From: Terrimesophilobacter sp036565765
GTDB taxonomy: Bacteria; Actinomycetota; Actinomycetes; Actinomycetales; Microbacteriaceae
DNA length: 10,348 nt
Strand: one strand, 5' to 3'
NCBI RefSeq assembly: GCF_036565765.1
Contig: NZ_DATCXP010000008.1
The number at the start of each line of letters is the position of its first letter. The first letter of the stretch is position 1. Below are positions 1 through 5,523 of the stretch, piece after piece. The position numbers and the translations under genes were made by a program. The notes beneath the pieces were generated by a model, which made no database searches, was not told where the DNA came from, and worked only from the letters and a program-made list of their open reading frames with translations.

Positions 1-206
1 TGCGCACCTTCGTCCCCCTGCCGGGCGGGGTGCTCGATGTCGCGGACATCGCTCAGACGGCGCTCCTCGGGATGGCGCTGTTCGGCCTGGGCACGGCGGT
101 GCGCCTGAAGACGCTGGTGCGCACTGGATGGCGGGCGCTGATCGTCGCACTCCTGTCGTGGTTCACGATCGCCGCGCTCGCGTACGGCGCGGTGCAGTTC
201 CTCTGA
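1..206 (+). CDS. YeiH/UPF0324 family putative sulfate exporter, C-terminal fragment
   Basis: This is the last 67 residues of a membrane protein whose 5' part lies outside the window; the first whole codon is at base 3 and the TGA stop at 204-206. A short loop (VPLPGGVLDVADIAQ) is followed by a hydrophobic helix with LLGMALFGLGTAVRLKTL, then GWRALIVALLSWFTIAALAY and a very short tail. This is the ending of YeiH/UPF0324 proteins, where a helix rich in Met/Leu/Gly precedes a basic loop with a conserved Gly before the final helix. The family is annotated as putative sulfate exporters, but the substrate is poorly established. It converges on dapD. The family call rests on recalled C-terminal similarity only. 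Confidence 0.72.
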   Translation, partial: RTFVPLPGGVLDVADIAQTALLGMALFGLGTAVRLKTLVRTGWRALIVALLSWFTIAALAYGAVQFL

Positions 207-214
207 CTCGCCCG

Positions 215-243
215 GCGAGGGGTCTTCGGTCGCTCCCCCTCGC
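215..243. terminator. Possible bidirectional hairpin between convergent yeiH-like gene and dapD
   Basis: An 8-bp perfect inverted repeat, GCGAGGGG (215-222) and CCCCTCGC (236-243), encloses a 13-nt loop. It lies 9 nt after the stop of the upstream gene and 34 nt past the dapD stop on the other strand. A competing stem, GGTCTT (221-226) with AAGACC (246-251), overlaps it. Neither side has a U-tract, so it is either a U-poor actinobacterial terminator or simply a 3'-end hairpin. Confidence 0.4.
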
Positions 244-276
244 GAAAGACCGCGGTGATCATCGTCGATCCTGGGA

Positions 277-1230
277 TCAGGCGTGCAGGGCCGTGTTCAG
301 CTGCACGCCGGCCCCGGAGCGGGCGAGCACCTCGACCGCTCCCGTGAGGGAGTTGCGGCGGAACAGCAGCCCCGGTCGGCCGGAGAGCGACTCCGCCTTC
401 ACGGTCGGGAGTGCCCCGGAAGGAGTGGGGGCGGCATCTGCGACCACGACCTTCGTGCCTGCCGTCACGTAGAGTCCGGCTTCCACGACGCAGTCGTCAC
501 CGAGCGAGATCCCGATGCCGGAGTTCGCCCCGAGCAGTGCCCGCTCGCCGATCGACACGCGCTGGGTTCCCCCTCCGCTGAGCGTGCCCATGATGGAGGC
601 GCCTCCACCGATGTCGGAGCCGTCCCCGACCACGACGCCCTGCGAGATCCGGCCCTCGACCATCGAGGCGCCAAGCGTTCCGGCATTGAAGTTCACGAAC
701 CCCTCGTGCATGACGGTCGTCCCCGGCGCGAGGTGTGCCCCGAGTCGCACCCGAGAGGCGTCGGCGATGCGCACACCCGTCGGCATCAGGTAGTCGGTGA
801 GCCGCGGGAACTTGTCGACGCCGTAGGCCGAGATCCCCTGGCGCTGGAGCAGTGGCCGCAGCCGCGCGAAATCGTCGGGGTGCACGGGGCCGGCGTTCGT
901 CCACACGACGGTCGGGAGCCGGCCGAAGATCCCGTCCAGGTTGATGGAGTTCGGCTTCACGAGCAGGTGGCTGAGCAGGTGCAGACGCAGGTAGGCGTCC
1001 GCGGTCGACGCCGGGGCGGAATCCAGGGCGATTCGGGTCGTCACGAAGTCGAGCCGGACGTTGCGGCGTGCATCCTCGCCGACTAGGCCCTCGAGCTCTG
1101 CGGGGGCGATGTGCGGGTCGCGGCCGGCCGGCAGCTCGCCGAGTTGGGGCGACGGGTACCAGGTGTCGAGCACCGTCCCATCCGCTGCGATTGTCGCGAT
1201 TCCGTAGCCCCAGGCTGCTGTGTCAGTCAT
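277..1230 (-). CDS. dapD: 2,3,4,5-tetrahydropyridine-2,6-dicarboxylate N-succinyltransferase
   Basis: DapD is a cytoplasmic enzyme that transfers succinyl from succinyl-CoA to tetrahydrodipicolinate in the succinylase branch of lysine/meso-diaminopimelate synthesis, which feeds peptidoglycan. The 317 residues match the actinobacterial DapD type in length and sequence. The N-terminal domain carries VKPNSINLDGIFGRLP (91-106), and the left-handed beta-helix begins near 155. Characteristic segments are APGTTVMHEGFVNFNAGTLG (168-187), VEGRISQGVVVGDGSDIGGG (191-210) and the GTLSGGG turn (215-221). Glu176 and Glu192 in these segments are the conserved acidic residues in the active-site area. A C-terminal FRRNSLTGAVEVLAR segment (290-304) closes the domain. 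The ATG has no Shine-Dalgarno but has TAACCT exactly 6 nt upstream, suggesting a leaderless transcript. It diverges from dapE, which acts two steps later, so co-regulation is likely. I see no abnormality in the reading frame. Confidence 0.97.
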   Translation of the reverse strand: MTDTAAWGYGIATIAADGTVLDTWYPSPQLGELPAGRDPHIAPAELEGLVGEDARRNVRLDFVTTRIALDSAPASTADAYLRLHLLSHLLVKPNSINLDGIFGRLPTVVWTNAGPVHPDDFARLRPLLQRQGISAYGVDKFPRLTDYLMPTGVRIADASRVRLGAHLAPGTTVMHEGFVNFNAGTLGASMVEGRISQGVVVGDGSDIGGGASIMGTLSGGGTQRVSIGERALLGANSGIGISLGDDCVVEAGLYVTAGTKVVVADAAPTPSGALPTVKAESLSGRPGLLFRRNSLTGAVEVLARSGAGVQLNTALHA

Positions 1231-1236
1231 GGCTTC

Positions 1237-1242
1237 AGGTTA
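1237..1242 (-). promoter_or_regulatory. -10 box for leaderless dapD transcript
   Basis: On the minus strand TAACCT (TANNNT form) is followed by six bases and then the dapD ATG, so initiation 6-7 nt downstream would fall on the start codon. No purine-rich ribosome site is visible. No -35 consensus is evident; the expected -35 position (about 1260-1265) lies in the repeat cluster. Inferred from spacing only. Confidence 0.5.
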
Positions 1243-1251
1243 GCGCGAGCT

Positions 1252-1407
1252 CCCTTCGAGGCTCGCTGCGCTCGCACCCTTCGAGACGCGCGCTGAGCGC
1301 GCTCCTCAGGGCAGGCCTCAGGGAGCGGTGGCTGAGCGCGCTCCCTTCGTGACGCGCGCGGAGCGCGCTCCTCAGGGCAAGCCTCAGGGCAGGCCTCAGG
1401 GAGCGGT
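1252..1407. repeat. Palindromic direct-repeat cluster between dapD and dapE
   Basis: The 195-bp spacer 1231-1425 is mostly repeat. Unit A (1277-1329, 53 bp) and unit B (1343-1407, 65 bp) both start CCCTTCG and end CAGGGAGCGGT. They match at 51 of 53 aligned positions, and B carries an extra 12 bp that duplicates its inner GCAGGCCTCAGG-like block. A third, degenerate start (CCCTTCGAGG, 1252-1261) precedes them, and a partial core copy joins A to B (1331-1344). CCTCAGGG occurs five times (1304, 1316, 1370, 1382, 1394). Unit A holds a palindrome, GCGCGCT-G-AGCGCGC (1288-1302), able to form a tight hairpin. The form resembles intergenic REP-like elements scattered in Micrococcales genomes. There is no coding potential or transposase. 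Confidence 0.78.
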
Positions 1408-1413
1408 CATCGC

Positions 1414-1419
1414 TAAACT
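1414..1419 (+). promoter_or_regulatory. -10 box for leaderless dapE transcript
   Basis: TAAACT (TANNNT) is followed by exactly six bases (GGCCGG) and then the dapE ATG at 1426, which places the likely transcription start on the start codon. No Shine-Dalgarno is present. The -35 position would fall inside the last CCTCAGGG repeat (around 1391-1396). Confidence 0.55.
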
Positions 1420-1425
1420 GGCCGG

Positions 1426-2490
1426 ATGCCGAGCCTCGACCTGTCCGTGACGTCCGTCGAGCTCACCAGGGCCTTGTGCGACATCGAGTCGGTGTCGGGG
1501 AACGAGAAGTCGATCGCCGACGCGATCGAGGCGGCCGTCTCCGGTCTTGCCCACCTCGACGTCACTCGCGACGGCGACGCGATCGTCGCGAGGACGAATC
1601 TCGGCCGCAGTCGCCGCGTGGTCATCGCCGGCCACATCGACACGGTCCCGGTGAACGGCAATCTTCCGACCAGGCTCGACGGCGACACGCTGTGGGGCCG
1701 CGGGACGGTCGACATGAAAGCCGGTGTCGCCGTGCAGCTCAAGCTCGCCGCCGAGCTGACCTCCCCCGTCGTCGACGTGACCTGGATCTGGTACGACCAC
1801 GAGGAGGTCTCCTCCGACCTGAACGGTCTCGGCCGCCTCGCCCGTCATCGTCCCGAGTTGCTCGCCGGGGACTTCGCGATTCTCGGGGAGCCGACCAGTG
1901 CCCTCGTCGAGGGAGGGTGCAACGGCACCCTGCGCGTCGACCTGCGGACAACAGGCGTCCGCGCGCACTCCGCGCGGGCCTGGGTCGGAAGCAACGCCAT
2001 CCACGCCGCAGCGCCCATCCTGAGCCTTCTCGCTGCCTACGAGCCGCGTGAGGTCGAGGTCGACGGGCTCGTGTACCGGGAGGGGCTGAACGCGGTCGGC
2101 GTCTCCGGCGGGGTGGCAGGCAACGTGATCCCCGACGAGTGCGTGGTATCCCTCAACTACCGCTTCGCGCCGAGCCGCAGCGGCGCGGAAGCGCTCGAGC
2201 ACATCCGCGAACTGTTCCCGGGGACCGAACTCACGGTCGTCGACCTCTCCGAGGGCGCCAGGCCCGGCCTCGACGCCCCGCTCGCCCAGGAGTTCCTCGC
2301 GGCGGTCGGCGGCGAGGCGAAACCGAAGTACGGCTGGACGGATGTCGCCCGCTTCTCCGCACTCGGCATCCCGGCGGTCAACTACGGCCCCGGCGACCCG
2401 CTGCGAGCCCACGCGGACGACGAGCGCGTCGAACTGTCCGAGATCATCGAGTGCGAGCGAGGGCTCCGGGCATGGCTCAGCGGGGTTTGA
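1426..2490 (+). CDS. dapE: Succinyl-diaminopimelate desuccinylase
   Basis: DapE is a cytoplasmic di-zinc M20-family amidohydrolase that removes succinate from N-succinyl-L,L-diaminopimelate to give L,L-DAP for lysine and cell-wall synthesis. The 354-residue length fits the actinobacterial form. Predicted metal ligands and catalytic residues are all present: His70 and Asp72 in AGHIDTVP, Asp97 in GRGTVDMKAG (bridging), Glu126/Glu127 in DHEEVSS (general base and ligand), Glu155 in LGEPT, and His329 in RAHADDE. The lid/dimerisation domain runs from about 165 to 275 and includes TTGVRAHSARAW (175-186) with the conserved His181. The start ATG is set by a TAAACT box 6 nt upstream and lack of alternatives. 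The gene diverges from dapD and its 3' end overlaps the following membrane-protein gene by 19 nt. Confidence 0.96.
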   Translation: MPSLDLSVTSVELTRALCDIESVSGNEKSIADAIEAAVSGLAHLDVTRDGDAIVARTNLGRSRRVVIAGHIDTVPVNGNLPTRLDGDTLWGRGTVDMKAGVAVQLKLAAELTSPVVDVTWIWYDHEEVSSDLNGLGRLARHRPELLAGDFAILGEPTSALVEGGCNGTLRVDLRTTGVRAHSARAWVGSNAIHAAAPILSLLAAYEPREVEVDGLVYREGLNAVGVSGGVAGNVIPDECVVSLNYRFAPSRSGAEALEHIRELFPGTELTVVDLSEGARPGLDAPLAQEFLAAVGGEAKPKYGWTDVARFSALGIPAVNYGPGDPLRAHADDERVELSEIIECERGLRAWLSGV

Positions 2491-3704
2491 ATCAGCCTTC
2501 ACTGAGGGCTCAGCCGGCACTGAAAGCCCTGCGCATCCGGTACCGACTCACGCCATGGTGGCTGCGGGTGCTCGTCGTGTGGCTGCTTTCGCGCATCGTC
2601 ACGACCGGCATTCTGCTCTGGTTCGCGGCCCGGCAGGAGGCCAACGCCTGGACCGGCGCGCATCCGGGATATCTGTCCTTCGCGCAACTGTGGGACAGCA
2701 CCTGGTACCACTACGTCGCGGCGGCGGGCTACCCGTCGACGTTGCCCGTGACGGATGCCGGCCAGGTCACCGAGAACGCCTGGGCCTTCCTGCCCGGCTA
2801 CCCCATGCTCGTGCGCGGCCTGATGATCGTGACCGGCCTCCCGTGGGCTCCGCTCTCGGTGTTCGTCTCCTTCGCGTTCTCCCTCGCGGCCGCCCTCATG
2901 TTCTACCGGCTCATGCGGCTCGTGCTGCCGGGGGAGACCGCGCTGTTCTCCGTCGTGCTGTTCTGCGTCGCTCCGCTCTCGCCCATCCTGCAGGTCTCCT
3001 ACGCGGAATCTATGCACGCGTTCCTGCTTGCACTTGCCCTGTACCTGCTCGTGCGGCGGCGGTACGGCGCGCTGATTCCGGTCGTTGCCCTGATGGCGCT
3101 CACGCGGCCGAGCGGGCTCGCGTTCGCCCTTGCACTTGGAGTGCATGTCGTCTACCGCTTCGTCATCCGATCGCGTGACCCCTTCCCGCCCTGGGAGCGC
3201 TGGCTCGCGGCCGGTGTCGCCGTGTTCAGCGCCATCATGGGTCTCGCCTGGCCGTTGCTCGCCTGGGCCGTCACCGGCTCGATGGCGGCCTACACCGACA
3301 CCGAGCTGGCCTGGCGCTCGCCGTACCTCGGGTACGGGCAGCTCGTCCCGTTCACCCCGTGGATCCAAGGCGCTCAGTACTGGCTGCCCGGCGTGCTCGG
3401 GCTCGTCGTCCTCGCGGTCATCGTGATCGGGTTCTTCGCGTTCCTGTTCTCGCGGCCGGCCCGCAGGCTCGGCGTCGACCTGCGGATCTGGGCGGCGAGC
3501 TACGCCCTGTACCTGCTCGCCGTGTTCTTTCCGCAGTCGAGCACCTTCCGGCTGCTCATCCCCCTGTTCCCGCTCGCCGGGGCGCTCGCACAGCCCCGTT
3601 CACGGCTCTACCGGGTCTCCATCGTCGTGCTGTTCGTCATCGGCCAATGGGTGTGGATCTACTACTGCTGGTGGGTGGACGGCTACGACTGGACGCCCCC
3701 CTAA
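2472..3704 (+). CDS. Multi-pass GT-C mannosyltransferase, PIG-V-like
   Basis: This is a 410-residue polytopic membrane protein with about ten to twelve hydrophobic segments (for example near 30-52, 124-148, 155-176, 199-230, 244-268, 305-328, 337-353 and 380-400). The first extracytoplasmic loop has the signature of PIG-V-type mannosyltransferases: LWDSTWYHYVAAAGYP (73-88) with the candidate catalytic Asp75, then AWAFLPGYPMLVRGLM (103-118). Later segments SYAESMHAFLLALALYLL (176-193) and ALTRPSGLAFALALG (209-223) also fit. Such enzymes use a polyprenyl-phosphate sugar donor on the outer membrane face; the acceptor is unknown here. ATG 2472 follows a GAGGG-like site and overlaps dapE. An in-frame TTG at 2487 that overlaps the dapE stop (TTGA) is an alternative start. 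The overlap implies translational coupling with dapE. Confidence 0.83.
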   Translation: MAQRGLNQPSLRAQPALKALRIRYRLTPWWLRVLVVWLLSRIVTTGILLWFAARQEANAWTGAHPGYLSFAQLWDSTWYHYVAAAGYPSTLPVTDAGQVTENAWAFLPGYPMLVRGLMIVTGLPWAPLSVFVSFAFSLAAALMFYRLMRLVLPGETALFSVVLFCVAPLSPILQVSYAESMHAFLLALALYLLVRRRYGALIPVVALMALTRPSGLAFALALGVHVVYRFVIRSRDPFPPWERWLAAGVAVFSAIMGLAWPLLAWAVTGSMAAYTDTELAWRSPYLGYGQLVPFTPWIQGAQYWLPGVLGLVVLAVIVIGFFAFLFSRPARRLGVDLRIWAASYALYLLAVFFPQSSTFRLLIPLFPLAGALAQPRSRLYRVSIVVLFVIGQWVWIYYCWWVDGYDWTPP

Positions 3705-3772
3705 GGGCACAAAAACAGCCCGCCGTCGCAGGCTCCGCACCGCGCCCGATTTCGGGTGTCGGTGAAATGCGG

Positions 3773-3778
3773 GATAAT
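3773..3778 (+). promoter_or_regulatory. Promoter -10 box for the DUF3117 gene
   Basis: GATAAT within GGGATAATAG is a near-consensus -10 in the 104-bp gap after the mannosyltransferase gene, about 30 nt before the start codon. It leaves room for a short leader with a good ribosome site (AGGAAAGGGG, 3792-3801). A 12-nt inverted repeat, CCCGA-TT-TCGGG (3745-3756), covers the -35 position and could be an operator or chance. The rest of 3705-3808 shows no clear terminator. Confidence 0.5.
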
Positions 3779-3808
3779 AGAGAGAGATTCCAGGAAAGGG
3801 GACCATTC

Positions 3809-3985
3809 ATGGCAGCCATGAAGCCGAGGACCGGTGACGGGCCAATGGAGGCTGTTAAGGAGGGTCGACTCATCATCGTGCGCGTACCGCTCGAAGGTGG
3901 TGGTCGTCTCGTCGTGTCGGTCAACGACGCAGAGGCCAAGGAACTCCATGACGCGCTCGCAGGGGTTGTCGCGGCGATCAAGTAG
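3809..3985 (+). CDS. DUF3117 family actinobacterial miniprotein
   Basis: This 58-residue protein begins MAAMKPRTGDGPMEAVKEGR and continues LIIVRVPLEGGGRLVVSVND then AEAKELHDALAGVVAAIK. It matches DUF3117 (PF11314) end to end, a small family that is almost universal in Actinobacteria and represented by Rv1211 in M. tuberculosis. The pattern suggests a beta-rich fold with a C-terminal helix, and there is no signal peptide or membrane segment. Its molecular function is not established; a calmodulin-like role has been suggested for Rv1211, but I see no EF-hand loop here. The ATG at 3809 has a strong purine-rich site (3792-3801) and the family's usual N-terminus. It has its own -10 box and ends only 6 bp from the convergent Nudix gene. 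Confidence 0.93.
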   Translation: MAAMKPRTGDGPMEAVKEGRLIIVRVPLEGGGRLVVSVNDAEAKELHDALAGVVAAIK

Positions 3986-3991
3986 GCGGCG

Positions 3992-4444
3992 CTAGAACCC
4001 GAAGCTGACGATCGGGGGAAGCGCTCCGCTTCTCAACCTGTCGAGCACGAACAGTTCGTGCGGAACGAGCGGCGTCGGCAGCGCCTCCAGCGGGAACCAG
4101 TCGAGCGCTGCGGCCTTCTCCGTCTCCAGGAGGCGCGGCTCTCCCCGCCAGTCACGGCATTCGAAGAAGAAGTCGACGCGCTCGTCGATGCTTTGGTGAT
4201 TGCGCTGCGTGCGGTGCATCGCGGTGAGCGGCGTGAGCTGCTCGGGCCGGATGCTCACTCCCAGTTCCTCCAGCGCCTCCCGGCAGGCCGCATCGAAGAC
4301 GGACTCCTCGGCTTCGACATGCCCGGCGGCCGCACAGGCCCAGTGACCGTCCATGAAGCCGGTTCCCTCACGGAGCTGGAGCAGGACATCCGCGCCTCGT
4401 CGGAAGATGACGTATGCCGCAGGGACGACACGGAAACGCTCCAT
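3992..4444 (-). CDS. Nudix hydrolase
   Basis: This 150-residue cytoplasmic protein hydrolyses a nucleoside diphosphate linked to another group; the exact substrate cannot be read from sequence. The complete Nudix box is at residues 41-63: Gly41, five residues, Glu47, seven residues, then REALEELGV with Arg55, Glu56, Glu59, Glu60 and Gly62, which form the Mg2+-binding helix. Upstream is VVPAAYVIFRRGADVLLQLR, and GTGFMDGHWACAAAGHVEAE leads into the box. The frame stays open for 52 codons further upstream, but that arginine-rich part overlaps the methyltransferase gene antisense-free in another frame and is unlike the family. ATG 4444 gives the typical N-terminus. Only two bases separate it from the methyltransferase stop (TAG-GG-ATG), so it is probably translated from the same mRNA by reinitiation. 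Confidence 0.92.
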   Translation of the reverse strand: MERFRVVPAAYVIFRRGADVLLQLREGTGFMDGHWACAAAGHVEAEESVFDAACREALEELGVSIRPEQLTPLTAMHRTQRNHQSIDERVDFFFECRDWRGEPRLLETEKAAALDWFPLEALPTPLVPHELFVLDRLRSGALPPIVSFGF

Positions 4445-4446
4445 CC

Positions 4447-5079
4447 CTACTGTTCGACCTTGGTGAGCTGAAGGAGGCCGTCTCCGACCGGGGAGAGCGC
4501 GCTGATGACGGCCTCGGAGCCGGCGATCTCGCGCAGCAGGCTCCGGTAGCCGGCGACCACGTCGTCGCGATGCGCGGGGTCGGCGACCCTTCCGCGCCAC
4601 AGGGCGTGGGCGATGACGACGGTTCCGCCGCCACGAACGAGTCGAAGGCCGTGCTCGACGTATTCGATGACCGATTGCGGGTCCGCATCGACCAGGACGA
4701 CATCGTAGGCTTCCTCGTTCATCCGGGGGAGAACATCGCGAGCGCGCCCGGCGATGAGCCTGACCCGATTCGCCGGGATGCCGGCGTCGAGGAATGCCTT
4801 CCTCGCGAACTGCTGGTAGTCGGGCTCGATGTCGATCGAGGTGAGCGTCGCCTGCGGGGCACCCGCGAACATCCAGAGTCCGCTCACGCCGACGCCGGTC
4901 CCGATCTCGATGATGTTCGTGGCAACGGTCGCCGCCGCGATGACGGCCAACTGGGCGCCCATTCCGGGGGAAACCGCTTCGACCCCGAGCTCGAGCGAAT
5001 GGGCACGGGCCTGCACGATGTCGTCATGTTCGACCACGAACTCTTCAGCGAACTTCCAGTTCGAATCTTTCTCAGTCAC
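4447..5079 (-). CDS. SAM-dependent O-methyltransferase, Rv1220c-like (methyltransferase family 3)
   Basis: This 210-residue class I methyltransferase has the Rossmann fold of the CCoAOMT/COMT-like family. The SAM-binding motif I is EIGTGVGVSGLWMF (58-71), the ribose-binding acidic residues are in TSIDIEPDY (80-88), and YDVVLVDADP (125-134) supplies the Asp131/Asp133 pair. In catechol-type enzymes an Asp-Asn metal pair follows the next strand; here that position reads IAHALWRGRVADP (156-168), so the usual Mg2+ ligands are absent. From memory, Rv1220c shows a similar change, so this may be a subfamily trait. The start is GTG with GAGGAG four bases upstream. It is first in a two-gene unit with the Nudix gene and diverges from tatB. 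The substrate is unknown. Confidence 0.92.
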   Translation of the reverse strand: MTEKDSNWKFAEEFVVEHDDIVQARAHSLELGVEAVSPGMGAQLAVIAAATVATNIIEIGTGVGVSGLWMFAGAPQATLTSIDIEPDYQQFARKAFLDAGIPANRVRLIAGRARDVLPRMNEEAYDVVLVDADPQSVIEYVEHGLRLVRGGGTVVIAHALWRGRVADPAHRDDVVAGYRSLLREIAGSEAVISALSPVGDGLLQLTKVEQ

Positions 5080-5083
5080 GGCG

Positions 5084-5104
5084 CTCCTCGCTGCCTCAAC
5101 TCTA
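5084..5104 (-). promoter_or_regulatory. -10 box and ribosome site for the methyltransferase-Nudix unit
   Basis: On the minus strand TAGAGT (5104-5099) is followed by TGAGGCAGC and then GAGGAG (5089-5084), four bases before the GTG start at 5079. Unlike tatB on the other side of the 61-bp spacer, this gene has a short leader with a Shine-Dalgarno. No clear -35 is seen. Confidence 0.45.
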
Positions 5105-5128
5105 GAGCCCAGAGACGTCGGAAACAGT

Positions 5129-5134
5129 TAGTCT
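5129..5134 (+). promoter_or_regulatory. -10 box for leaderless tatB transcript
   Basis: TAGTCT is followed by exactly six bases (GAGTGA) and then the GTG start at 5141. No Shine-Dalgarno precedes the start, consistent with a transcript that begins at the start codon. The -35 region is not recognisable. Confidence 0.52.
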
Positions 5135-5140
5135 GAGTGA

Positions 5141-5500
5141 GTGTTCGGGCTGACGTTTGAGAAGCTGCTGCTGATCGGGATCCTTGCTGTGTTCCTGCTC
5201 GGGCCCGAGCGACTCCCGCACTATGCCGCGCAACTCGCCAGGCTCGCGAAATCGCTCAAGAAAATGGCCGATGGCGCAAAGGACCGGATGCGCGAGGAGA
5301 TGGGCCCCGACTTCGACGACGTCGACTGGAAGAAGCTCGACCCGCGGCAGTACGACCCTCGCCGGATCATCCGGGAGGCGCTCGTCGATGACGTGCTGAC
5401 CACGAGCGCACCGCCCATCGCCGAGTCCGCGTACATGAAGCGCAAGAAGCGCCTCGAAGAGGAAGGCAAGCAGGCGCCATTCGACGCTGAGGCCACCTAA
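5141..5500 (+). CDS. tatB: Sec-independent (Tat) protein translocase subunit TatB
   Basis: TatB works with TatC as the receptor complex for folded twin-arginine precursors at the cytoplasmic membrane. The 119-residue protein has one N-terminal membrane helix (TFEKLLLIGILAVFLL, 5-20), the TatA/B hinge GPERLP (21-26), then an amphipathic helix (HYAAQLARLAKSLKKMADG, 27-45) and a charged cytoplasmic tail. The mid-section MGPDFDDVDWKKL and the final PFDAEAT resemble actinobacterial TatB (I recall a similar FDxDAT ending in the mycobacterial protein), which favours TatB over TatA. The start is GTG. Neither tatA nor tatC is nearby, which is common because these genes are dispersed in Actinobacteria. 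The last codons form part of a hairpin with the sequence before lhgO. Confidence 0.93.
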   Translation: MFGLTFEKLLLIGILAVFLLGPERLPHYAAQLARLAKSLKKMADGAKDRMREEMGPDFDDVDWKKLDPRQYDPRRIIREALVDDVLTTSAPPIAESAYMKRKKRLEEEGKQAPFDAEAT

Positions 5501-5522
5501 CCGCTGGTTTCCGGTTGGTGGC
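5492..5522. terminator. Hairpin between convergent tatB and lhgO
   Basis: The left arm GCCACC-T-AACCG (5492-5503) pairs with the right arm CGGTTGGTGGC (5512-5522) in an 11-bp stem with one bulged T and an 8-nt loop. It includes the last codons and stop of tatB and ends two bases before the lhgO stop codon, so it can serve both converging transcripts. No U-tract follows on either strand. Its position makes a shared terminator or 3'-end stabiliser likely. Confidence 0.55.
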
Positions 5523-5523
5523 G

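Noticed and set aside
256..281. Three GATC sites in about 22 bp near the dapD stop
   Set aside because: The cluster is small and plausible by chance in this composition, and there is no Dam-linked context.
283..1086. A plus-strand frame opposite dapD
   Set aside because: It is a shadow of dapD with no family resemblance.
1252..1407. CRISPR array reading of the dapD-dapE repeats
   Set aside because: Units are few, unequal in length and separated by related rather than unique spacers, and no cas genes are present.
1396..2520. A 374-codon minus-strand frame opposite dapE
   Set aside because: It has no recognisable domain and an Asp/Gly/Arg-rich composition, and the plus strand encodes a complete DapE with all metal ligands.
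2499..3368. A 289-codon minus-strand frame opposite the mannosyltransferase
   Set aside because: It is a charged low-complexity translation, antisense to a clear polytopic membrane protein.
4445..4600. N-terminal extension of the Nudix frame by 52 codons
   Set aside because: It overlaps the methyltransferase C-terminus, is Arg/Pro-rich and is unlike Nudix N-termini. ATG 4444 directly after the upstream stop fits better.
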